Shown: positions 1 to 6,576 of the stretch, in pieces
Numbering within the stretch: the first letter of the stretch is position 1
Layout of the letters: every line of letters begins with the position of its first letter
Assembly: GCF_029870285.1 (NCBI RefSeq)
Contig: NZ_JACSYA010000013.1
Location: 1 to 64,000, forward strand
Direction of reading: 5' to 3'
From: Delftia sp. PS-11
GTDB taxonomy: Bacteria > Pseudomonadota > Gammaproteobacteria > Burkholderiales > Burkholderiaceae_C
DNA length: 64,000 nucleotides
The notes under the pieces: generated by a model
Database searches by the model: none
Seen by the model: the letters and a program-made list of their open reading frames with translations, nothing else
What the model was told of the DNA's origin: nothing
Translations under genes and position numbers: made by a program

Positions 1-62
1 CCGCTCAGGCCTGACACGCGGCATCGCCCCCGACTCTTTCCCTTTTGACGCCAGAAAGCGCC

Positions 63-926
63 ATGAACAACGCCATCACCGAAGAAGCCACCAGCCGCTT
101 CATCACCATCACCGAAAACGGCCAGCCGCTGCGCCTGCACTACAACGATGTGGGCCAGGGCCGGCAGACCGTGGTCCTGCTGCACGGCTCCGGCCCCGGC
201 GCCAGCGGCTGGGCCAATTTCCACCGCAACATTGAACCGCTGGTGCAGGCCGGCTACCGCGTGCTGCTGCTGGACTGCCCCGGCTGGAGCAAGAGCGACA
301 GCATCGTCAGCACGGGCTCGCGCTCGGACCTCAACGCACGCTGCCTGCATGCCGTGCTCGACGGTCTGGGCATTGCCGATCCCGTGCACATCATTGGCAA
401 CTCCATGGGCGCACACAGCGCCGTGGCCTTTGCGCTGGCCTACCCGGCACGCGTCGGGCGGCTGGTGCTCATGGGCGGCGGCACGGGCGGCCCCAGCCAG
501 TTCGTGCCCATGCCCACCGAAGGCATCAAGCTCATCGGCGCGCTGTACCGCGACCCCACGGTGGACAACCTCAAGCGCATGATGAGCGTCTTCGTCTACG
601 ACGCCAGCAGCCTCACCGAAGAGCTCTACCAGCAGCGCCTGGCCAACATCCTCGCGCGCCGCGACCACCTGGACAACTTCGTCCAGAGCCTGCAGGCCAA
701 CCCGCGGCAGTTCCCCGACTACGGCCACCGCCTCGGCGAAATCCGGGCCCGCACCCTGGTGATCTGGGGCCGTGACGACCGCTTCGTGCCGCTGGACGTG
801 GGCCTGCGCCTGATCTGGGGCATTGCCCAGGCGGAAATGCACATCTTCAACCAGTGCGGCCACTGGGCCCAGTGGGAGCATGCGCAGCGGTTCAACCCCA
901 TGGTGGTGGACTTCCTGGGCCGCTGA
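63..926 (+). CDS. mhpC: 2-hydroxy-6-oxonona-2,4-dienedioate hydrolase (MhpC family)
   Basis: Alpha/beta hydrolase of 287 aa that cleaves the C-C bond of the meta-cleavage product in phenylpropionate-type aromatic catabolism in the cytoplasm. Visible are the oxyanion region [12 protein letters not shown] (about residues 41-52), the nucleophile elbow GNSMGAHS with the catalytic Ser, the acid region WGRDDRF, and the C-terminal His in [10 protein letters not shown]. From recall it matches E. coli MhpC along its whole length, including RSDLNAR and MGGGTGG, better than it matches BphD. ATG 63 is preferred over an upstream in-frame TTG (45) because it gives the usual N-terminus (EEATSRF). Other mhp genes would lie upstream of the window; the first 62 bases hold no recognisable gene end. 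Confidence 0.9.
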   Translation: MNNAITEEATSRFITITENGQPLRLHYNDVGQGRQTVVLLHGSGPGASGWANFHRNIEPLVQAGYRVLLLDCPGWSKSDSIVSTGSRSDLNARCLHAVLDGLGIADPVHIIGNSMGAHSAVAFALAYPARVGRLVLMGGGTGGPSQFVPMPTEGIKLIGALYRDPTVDNLKRMMSVFVYDASSLTEELYQQRLANILARRDHLDNFVQSLQANPRQFPDYGHRLGEIRARTLVIWGRDDRFVPLDVGLRLIWGIAQAEMHIFNQCGHWAQWEHAQRFNPMVVDFLGR

Positions 927-945
927 CCACGACGGCTCACCGCAC

Positions 946-969
946 AAAACAAGGGAATACCCTTGTTTT
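946..969 (+). terminator. Rho-independent terminator after mhpC
   Basis: Perfect 10-bp stem AAAACAAGGG / CCCTTGTTTT with an AATA loop, 20 bases after the mhpC stop. The stem ends in four T, so release could be modest, but the structure is clear and ends the mhpC transcript before the marR operator. Confidence 0.75.
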
Positions 970-980
970 CAGTGCATGAT

Positions 981-1007
981 CAATTAATTTGTAATTCAAA
1001 TTAATTG
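981..1007 (+). promoter_or_regulatory. 11-bp inverted repeat, probable MarR operator
   Basis: CAATTAATTTG (981-991) and CAAATTAATTG (997-1007) form a perfect 11-bp inverted repeat around a 5-bp spacer, in an AT-rich island 23 bases before the marR start. The position and symmetry fit autoregulation by the MarR protein encoded next; binding is inferred. Confidence 0.6.
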
Positions 1008-1029
1008 CAATGCAAAGATAATCGGAGGC

Positions 1030-1491
1030 ATGTCCTTTGCCTCCGCCCCACCCCGCGCCCGCCTCGGCTTTCTCATGGTCACCCTGGTACGCCAATGGCG
1101 CCGCCAGGTCGAGGAGCAGCTGGCGGCCGACGGTCTGACCGATGCCACCTGGGCGCCGCTGATCCATCTGCGCGCCTGGGGCGATGGCGTCACGCAAAAG
1201 GAGCTGGCCGAGCGCGTGGGCCTGGACGGCTCCAGCCTGGTGCGGCTGCTGGATATCCTCGAAGGCCATGGCTGGGTGCAGCGCCGCGCCGATCCCGGCG
1301 ACCGGCGCAGCAAGCGCATCTTCCTGACCGATGAGGGCAACCGGGCCGTGGACCGCGTGCGCGCCACCATGCTGCAGGCCGAGCTGGCCATGCTGCAGGA
1401 CCTGGATGACGCCGAGGTCGAGGCCATGCTCTCGGGTCTGGCCAAGATCCAGTCGCGCATGGCAGCCCTGCGCACGGAGGCCGCGCCATGA
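1030..1491 (+). CDS. MarR family transcriptional regulator
   Basis: 153-aa winged-helix regulator. The HTH lies at about residues 54-75 (QKELAERVGLDGSSLVRLLDILE), followed by the wing with DPGDRRSKRIFLTDEG, the classic MarR DPxDxR signature, and then a C-terminal dimerisation helix. The gene overlaps the downstream FUSC exporter by the ATGA arrangement, so it very probably controls that exporter in response to an aromatic or phenolic ligand. GGAGG ends only 1 base before ATG 1030, which is close for a ribosome site, so the start could be another nearby codon. Confidence 0.85.
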   Translation: MSFASAPPRARLGFLMVTLVRQWRRQVEEQLAADGLTDATWAPLIHLRAWGDGVTQKELAERVGLDGSSLVRLLDILEGHGWVQRRADPGDRRSKRIFLTDEGNRAVDRVRATMLQAELAMLQDLDDAEVEAMLSGLAKIQSRMAALRTEAAP

Positions 1492-3473
1492 GTGGCGCAC
1501 ACCATGCCTATGGCCGCCTGATCGAGGCCTCGGCGCGCTGGGGCTTTGATCCGGCGCGGCTGCGCCTGCATCTGCGCACGGCCTTCGCGGCCTGCCTGGC
1601 CCTGCTGGCGGCATGGCAGCTGGGGCTGGAGCATCCGCAATGGGCGGCGATGACGGTCTGGGCCGCCTCGCAGCCCCTGCGCGGGCAATTGCTGGAGAAA
1701 AGTTTTTTCCGCGTCGCTGGCACCGTGGCCGGCACCGCTGTGGGCGTGGGCCTGGTGCTGCTGGCCCAGGGCGACCTGCTGTGGCTGGTGCTGGGCCTGG
1801 CCGTCTGGCTGGGCCTGTGCGCGGGCGTGGGCAATCTGCAGCGCGGCTTCATGGCCTATGGCACGATGCTGGCGGGCTACTCAGCGGCCATGGTGGCCCT
1901 GCTGGACAGCGGCCATCCCGATCAGGTCTTCGCGCTGGGCCAGGACCGCCTGTTCACCGCGCTGACCGGCGTGTTCATGGCCTTGCTCGTGGGCTGGCTG
2001 TTCACGCCCCGGGGGCGTGGCATACCGGGCAACGCCGAGGTGCGCCAGTTGTTCGCGCAGCTGCTGCGCGATCTGGCAGACAGCCTGCAGGCGCGTGGAC
2101 GCTATTCGCTGGGCTCGCAGGAGATTGCCCGGCGCCTGCTGGCCATGGCCATGATCGAGGAGGGCCTGGACCCGCACGCCGCCGGCTCGCAGCGCTCGCG
2201 CGAGGCGGTGCATGCGCTGCGCCGGCTCATGAATGTCCAGATCTCGGCTCTGCTGTGGCTGCGCGACGCCCCTTCGCAGCAGCCCACGCAGGCATTTGGC
2301 GAAGCCCAGGGCCTCGAAGCCGCCCAGGCGCTGCGCGAAGCCGCTGGCCTGCTGGAAACACGGCTTGCCCTGCACGAAGCGGCCGCAGCCCTGGTGCGCG
2401 CGCGCCATGCAGCCCAGGCCTGGCCCGGCGCAGCCGACATGCTGGCGCCGCTGGGCCTGGCGCTGCAGGCCCATCTGGCCGCCACCCATGACGTGGCGCT
2501 GCCGCCGGGCCACCGCGCCCGCCAGTGGCCGGTGGTGCTGCACAGCGACTGGCTGGGCGCGCGCCGTGCGATGCTGCGCGCGGCCTCGGCCATCGCCATC
2601 GTGGGACTGCTGTGGGTGGCCACGGGCTGGAGCGGCGGCGCCTACATGCTGCTGGGCATGTCCATCATGCTCACCGTGTTTTCGGGCTTCGACAACCCTG
2701 TGGCCAACATGCGCCATGTGACGCTGGGCCAGGCCATGGGCGTGCTCGTGGCACTGGCCTGCCAGTGGCTGGTCTGGCCCTTCGCGGGCAGCCAGGCAGG
2801 GCTGGTCTGGCTGACGCTGCCCTTCGTCTTCGCCGGCGCGCTGCTGTTCTCGCACCAGCGCACCATGCTGTCGGGCTATGACTGCAACATGGTGCTGCTG
2901 CTTTTGCTGCAGCCCCACTATCCGCAGACCGCCAGCTTCGGCCATGCGCTGGCCATGGGCCTGGCCGTGATCTCGGGCCCGCTGGCCGGCTGGGCGGCCT
3001 ACCGCTTCATCCTGCCAGTCACGCTGCAGGGACGGCTGCAGGGCCTGCGCAGCATGATGGTCCACGAACTGCAGGACATGGCTGCCACGCCGCAGCATGC
3101 CCGCAATGGCCGCATCTGGCGCGCACGCCTGTACCACCGGCTGCTGCGCCTGGTGCGCCTGTCGGAGCAGGCCGGTGGCCAGCGCGGCGGCGAGGTGGCC
3201 GAGTGCGGCATCGCCGCCTTGCACGTGGGCCGCGCCATCCAGGCGCTGCACCAGCTGTCCGAGGAGGCCGCCCTGGGCGACGGCACGGCACGCGCCGTGC
3301 GCGCGGCGCTGCTGCGCCTGCGGCATCTGCAGCAGGCGCCTGCCGCATGCCCGCCCCTGCTGCGTTCGCTGGCGCGCCGCGTGGACGCCCGGCATCCGGC
3401 CCTGGCCCGCCAGATGCGCCAGGCCGCGCACGAGATTGCGCAGCATGAGGATTTCTTTCGCAGCGCCGGCTGA
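1488..3473 (+). CDS. FUSC family inner-membrane exporter (aromatic acid efflux type)
   Basis: 661-aa membrane protein with the duplicated FUSC layout: an N-terminal hydrophobic block (about residues 25-170), a cytosolic helical region (about 170-360), a second hydrophobic block (about 365-505) and a C-terminal cytosolic tail. Families such as AaeB and YccS export aromatic carboxylates. The gene is translationally coupled to the MarR gene (ATGA overlap). No membrane-fusion partner (AaeA-like) is next to it, so it may work alone or with an unlinked partner. The substrate is unknown; an aromatic acid is inferred from the regulator and from mhpC upstream. Confidence 0.8.
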   Translation: MSGAHHAYGRLIEASARWGFDPARLRLHLRTAFAACLALLAAWQLGLEHPQWAAMTVWAASQPLRGQLLEKSFFRVAGTVAGTAVGVGLVLLAQGDLLWLVLGLAVWLGLCAGVGNLQRGFMAYGTMLAGYSAAMVALLDSGHPDQVFALGQDRLFTALTGVFMALLVGWLFTPRGRGIPGNAEVRQLFAQLLRDLADSLQARGRYSLGSQEIARRLLAMAMIEEGLDPHAAGSQRSREAVHALRRLMNVQISALLWLRDAPSQQPTQAFGEAQGLEAAQALREAAGLLETRLALHEAAAALVRARHAAQAWPGAADMLAPLGLALQAHLAATHDVALPPGHRARQWPVVLHSDWLGARRAMLRAASAIAIVGLLWVATGWSGGAYMLLGMSIMLTVFSGFDNPVANMRHVTLGQAMGVLVALACQWLVWPFAGSQAGLVWLTLPFVFAGALLFSHQRTMLSGYDCNMVLLLLLQPHYPQTASFGHALAMGLAVISGPLAGWAAYRFILPVTLQGRLQGLRSMMVHELQDMAATPQHARNGRIWRARLYHRLLRLVRLSEQAGGQRGGEVAECGIAALHVGRAIQALHQLSEEAALGDGTARAVRAALLRLRHLQQAPAACPPLLRSLARRVDARHPALARQMRQAAHEIAQHEDFFRSAG

Positions 3474-3550
3474 GGCAGTCCTGCCACAATGGCACGATGC
3501 CCGGCAGGCGCCCCACGGCCCTGACTCCCATTGCTGAAAGCAAGATCACC

Positions 3551-4067
3551 ATGCCGTGGAGCGATACCGTCATTACCTCCGGGCGCCTTGCGCTGCGCCC
3601 CTTTTCGGGCGCCGATGCGGATGAAGCCTTTGCCTGCATCACGCCCACGCTGACACGCTATCTGTCCTTCGAGCCTGCGGCCACGCCCGCCGACTTCGAG
3701 GCGGTCTGGCGCGGCTGGCTGGCCGATATCGCCACGGGCACCCACTTCAACTTCACGCTGCGCGAGCGCGCAGGCGGCGCCTTCCTGGGGCTGCTGGGCC
3801 TGCACAACGCGCGTACGGCCGAACCTGAACTGGGCCTGTGGATACGCGAGGACGCCCATGGCAGGGGCTATGGCCGCGAGGCCGTGCGTGCACTGGCCGA
3901 ATGGGCCAGCGGCCACTTCGCGCCCAGATGCTTGCTACCCCGTGGCACAAGCCAATATCGCCAGCCGCCGCATCGCCGAGGGGCTGGGAGGCACGGTGAC
4001 AGGTCACCTGCAGCAACCCAAATACGCCGCCGTCGTTTACCGCATTCCCGCCTGTGCGCGGCCATAA
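3551..4067 (+). pseudogene. GNAT acetyltransferase (RimJ/RimL type), frameshifted
   Basis: The first frame gives residues typical of the RimL group (ITSGRLALRPFSGADADEAF, then AELGLWIREDAHGRGYGREAVRALAEWA with the acetyl-CoA loop GRGYGRE). It then leaves frame between about 3911 and 3935. The family-specific C-terminus (YPVAQANIASRRIAEGLGG) continues one frame later and ends at the TAA at 4067. One extra base (or loss of two) explains this. As read, the intact frame runs into an unrelated tail ending at 4240. The gene is either inactivated or carries a sequencing error. Confidence 0.75.
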
Positions 4068-4101
4068 GCGCGTCACACAAGCCTGTCTCACTGAGTAGGC
4101 A

Positions 4102-4404
4102 TCAGATGATGGCCTGCAATCCTTTGTCGGCAATGACGTTCAGCAGTTTGAGCGCCGGGCCGCTGGGATGGGTTTCGCCTTGCTCCCACTTGCGCACGGT
4201 AGAGGCCGAGGTGTGCAAGTGCAGCGCGAACACCGGCTGACTGAACTTCAAGGCTTCACGCAGACGCTTAATGTCAGCAGCGCCGAGCTCCCGCACCGGC
4301 GGCGGGCAAATAGTGTCGAACTCGCGCATCGTCACCTTGCTGATCGCTCCGACTTCTTGGAGCGCCGCCAGATCGCCGCGCAGCGATTCAATGATCTTGC
4401 TCAC
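4102..4404 (-). CDS. XRE-family antitoxin (HigA/NadS type)
   Basis: About 100 aa. The C-terminal half is an HTH (IKRLREALKFSQPVFALHLHTSASTVRKWEQGETHPSGPALKLLNVI), the usual form of antitoxins paired with RelE/HigB-like toxins. The start is taken as GTG 4404, which overlaps the end of the toxin gene by 17 bases; no ATG gives a sensible N-terminus. The protein should neutralise the toxin and repress the pair by binding the palindrome at 4785-4803. Confidence 0.8.
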   Translation of the reverse strand: MSKIIESLRGDLAALQEVGAISKVTMREFDTICPPPVRELGAADIKRLREALKFSQPVFALHLHTSASTVRKWEQGETHPSGPALKLLNVIADKGLQAII

Positions 4405-4771
4405 AATGCACCTCCAGTAAAACACCCAACTGCAACGCCTTCGACAAGGCTTCGGCTGGCAGTTCCAAGAAAACCTTGCCGGCGAATTGCAGCGCCTTCT
4501 TCTCTTCCTGTGTGATATTCGCTTTGTCGCTCTTGGAGAACCCATGCAAGAACACATAGCGGCGGCCGATCTTGGCCGACAGCAACGTGCGATAGCCGCC
4601 GCTCTTGCCACCACCAGGGCGGGCCACCCGCTTCTTGTAGAGGGAGCCGCCCAAGTCCGCGTCGATCAGACCGCTCTCCATCTCCTGAACCGCCTCGCAC
4701 AAGGCAGCATCGGGCAGCTTCTCGCTCGACTGCCACCGCGCAAAGTCCTTGCGTTTGAGGATGCGCGTCAT
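4388..4771 (-). CDS. RelE/HigB-like toxin
   Basis: 127-aa basic protein of the RelE/ParE superfamily branch with the signature GGSLYKKRVARPGGGKSGGYRTLLSAKIGRRYVFLHGFSKSDKANI. Members are generally ribosome-dependent mRNA interferases, which is family knowledge and not shown here. The toxin precedes the antitoxin, as in higBA. The toxin start lies 13 bases from a palindromic operator. The pair sits between a broken acetyltransferase gene and a broken intron, which suggests an insertion-prone spot. Confidence 0.8.
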   Translation of the reverse strand: MTRILKRKDFARWQSSEKLPDAALCEAVQEMESGLIDADLGGSLYKKRVARPGGGKSGGYRTLLSAKIGRRYVFLHGFSKSDKANITQEEKKALQFAGKVFLELPAEALSKALQLGVLLEVHCEQDH

Positions 4772-4784
4772 ATCAACCCCTTAC

Positions 4785-4803
4785 TATACCCGTAAAGGGT
4801 ATA
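4785..4803 (-). promoter_or_regulatory. Operator palindrome of the toxin-antitoxin pair
   Basis: TATACCC (4785-4791) and GGGTATA (4797-4803) flank a 5-base centre, giving a 19-bp palindrome directly upstream of the toxin start. TATA-containing arms close to the start fit an operator overlapping the -10 region and autorepression by the antitoxin. Confidence 0.7.
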
Positions 4804-4819
4804 CATCTCAATATGGTGT

Positions 4820-4897
4820 GGTGAAGCTCACTTTGCTCACTGTGACCAGCTCGCAGCGGGACTTGCACCCGCAGGTGTGTGCCCATGCTGGGCGCAC
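4820..4897 (-). mobile_element. Truncated group II intron, 5' end only
   Basis: Read on the minus strand from 4897, the sequence starts GTGCGCCCAGCATGGGC, continues with CTGCGGGTGCAAGTCCCGC and then GAGCTGGTCACAGTGAGC. These are the typical opening and domain I helices of bacterial group II introns (GUGYG start, GGGTGCAAGTCCC hairpin). The intron begins three bases after the T run of the gabD terminator, the preferred target of class C introns. Only about 80-90 bases remain; no reverse transcriptase, domain V or 3' end follows, as the toxin-antitoxin promoter comes next. The inner boundary is approximate. Confidence 0.65.
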
Positions 4898-4900
4898 CAT

Positions 4901-4927
4901 AAAAAAACGGCCCCCGAAAGGGCCGTT
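4901..4927 (-). terminator. Rho-independent terminator of gabD
   Basis: On the minus strand AACGGCCC (4927-4920) pairs with GGGCCGTT (4913-4906) around a 6-base loop and is followed by a run of T. It lies 27 bases after the gabD stop. Confidence 0.9.
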
Positions 4928-4953
4928 GCGCGCAGCGGGGTCCGCCTGCTGGC

Positions 4954-6396
4954 TCAGACAGCCGCGATGGACACGGCCTTGGACACCAGATACGCCTCCA
5001 GCGCTTCGGGGCCGCCTTCGGAGCCGTAGCCCGAGTCCTTGATGCCGCCGAAGGGCATTTCGGCCGAAGCGATGGCCGGCTGGTTGATCCACAGCATGCC
5101 GGCTTCGACCGAGTGGGACAGCTGATGCGCCGTCTTGATGGAGCGGGTGAACGCATAGGCTGCCAGCCCGTAGGACAGGCGGTTGGCCTCGGCGATGGCT
5201 TCGCCCAGGTCGTCGAAGCCACGGATGGCAGCGACGGGGCCGAAGGGCTCCTGGTTGAAGATTTCGGCGCTCAGGGGCACATCGCCTAGTACCGTGGGCG
5301 CGAAGAAATTGCCCGCGCCCCCCAGGGTGCCGCCGCCCGTGAGCAGCTTGGCGCCGTGCTTTTGCGCATCCTCGATGAGGTGGGTCAGCGCCGTGACGCG
5401 GCGCGGGTTGGCCAGCGGGCCCATCTGCGTGCCCTGGGCCAGGCCGTCGCCGACCTTGAGGCCTTCGGCATGGGCGACCATGGCGCGCGAGAACTCTTCG
5501 CGCACGCTGTTGTGCACCAGGAAGCGCGTGGGCGAGATGCACACCTGGCCCGCGTTGCGGAACTTGGCCGCACCCGCCGCCTTGACGGCCAGGGCCACAT
5601 CGGCGTCCTCGGCAACGATCACGGGGGCGTGGCCGCCCAGCTCCATGGTCGAGCGCTTCATGTGCTGGCCGGCCAGCGCGGCCAGCTGCTTGCCCACGGC
5701 GGTCGAGCCGGTGAACGTGACCTTGCGGATCACGGGGTGGGCGATCAGGTAGGACGAGATCTGGGCCGGATCGCCGAAGACCAGGCCCACCACGCCGGCC
5801 GGCACGCCGGCATCGACGAAGCACTTGAACAGGGCCGCCGGCGCGGCCGGTGTTTCCTCGGGTGCCTTGCACAGGAAGGAGCAGCCCGTGGCCAGCGCCG
5901 CGCCGATCTTGCGCACGATCTGGTTGACGGGGAAGTTCCAGGGCGTGAAAGCCGCCACCGGGCCCACGGCCTCCTTGATGACGAGCTGCTGCACCTCGGG
6001 GCGGCGCGAGGGCACGATGCGGCCATAGACACGCAGTGCCTCGTCGGCAAACCATTCGATGATCCCCACGCCGGCCAGGACTTCGCCCTTGGCTTCGGCC
6101 AGCGGCTTGCCCTGCTCCTGGGTCAGCAGGGCAGCGATCTCGTCGGCGCGCTCCTTGAGCAGCGCGGCAGCGCGGCGCATGGCAGCGCCACGGTCATGGG
6201 CGGACACCTTGCGCCAGACTTCGAAGCCGCGCTGCGCAGCCGCCAGCGCACGGTCCAGGTCGGCGATGTCGGCATGGGCCACATGGCCGATGACCTCGCC
6301 GCTGGCCGGGTTGCGCACGACAATTTTCTTGCCGCTGGCGGCTTCCTGCCATTGACCGTCGATCAACAAAAGCGTATCGGTATATGCTGCGCTCAT
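4954..6396 (-). CDS. gabD: NAD(P)-dependent succinate-semialdehyde dehydrogenase
   Basis: 480-aa aldehyde dehydrogenase. Catalytic Glu252 ([10 protein letters not shown]) and Cys286 ([10 protein letters not shown]) are present, along with the cofactor loop [11 protein letters not shown] (about 228-238) and TPWNFPVNQ (151-159). Length and motifs fit GabD, which oxidises succinate semialdehyde to succinate at the end of GABA degradation. Start MSAAYTDT (6396) is preferred over an upstream in-frame ATG at 6474, which adds a low-complexity Pro-rich stretch. No gabT or transporter lies next to it, so closely related semialdehyde dehydrogenases (for example glutarate semialdehyde) remain possible. 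Confidence 0.85.
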   Translation of the reverse strand: MSAAYTDTLLLIDGQWQEAASGKKIVVRNPASGEVIGHVAHADIADLDRALAAAQRGFEVWRKVSAHDRGAAMRRAAALLKERADEIAALLTQEQGKPLAEAKGEVLAGVGIIEWFADEALRVYGRIVPSRRPEVQQLVIKEAVGPVAAFTPWNFPVNQIVRKIGAALATGCSFLCKAPEETPAAPAALFKCFVDAGVPAGVVGLVFGDPAQISSYLIAHPVIRKVTFTGSTAVGKQLAALAGQHMKRSTMELGGHAPVIVAEDADVALAVKAAGAAKFRNAGQVCISPTRFLVHNSVREEFSRAMVAHAEGLKVGDGLAQGTQMGPLANPRRVTALTHLIEDAQKHGAKLLTGGGTLGGAGNFFAPTVLGDVPLSAEIFNQEPFGPVAAIRGFDDLGEAIAEANRLSYGLAAYAFTRSIKTAHQLSHSVEAGMLWINQPAIASAEMPFGGIKDSGYGSEGGPEALEAYLVSKAVSIAAV

Positions 6397-6576
6397 CACT
6401 TGTCCCGTCATGTCCGGCAGGCCCGGGGCCGCCGGATGGTTAATTGGTTGGGTTGGAAAAACGGGCATGGCCACGCCTGGTCAGGCCAGGCCCGTCAACC
6501 CATTCTATGCATGCATGCGCCACCCCGCTGACAAGCGGGAGACCCGGCGCCGCGCAGTTGCGCCTGCGGGCGCGGA

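Noticed and set aside
4855..4900. tRNA-like T-arm (GGGTGCAAGTCCC) on the minus strand
   Set aside because: No acceptor, D or anticodon arms around it; the context (GTGCGCCC start, position after a terminator) fits a group II intron 5' end better.
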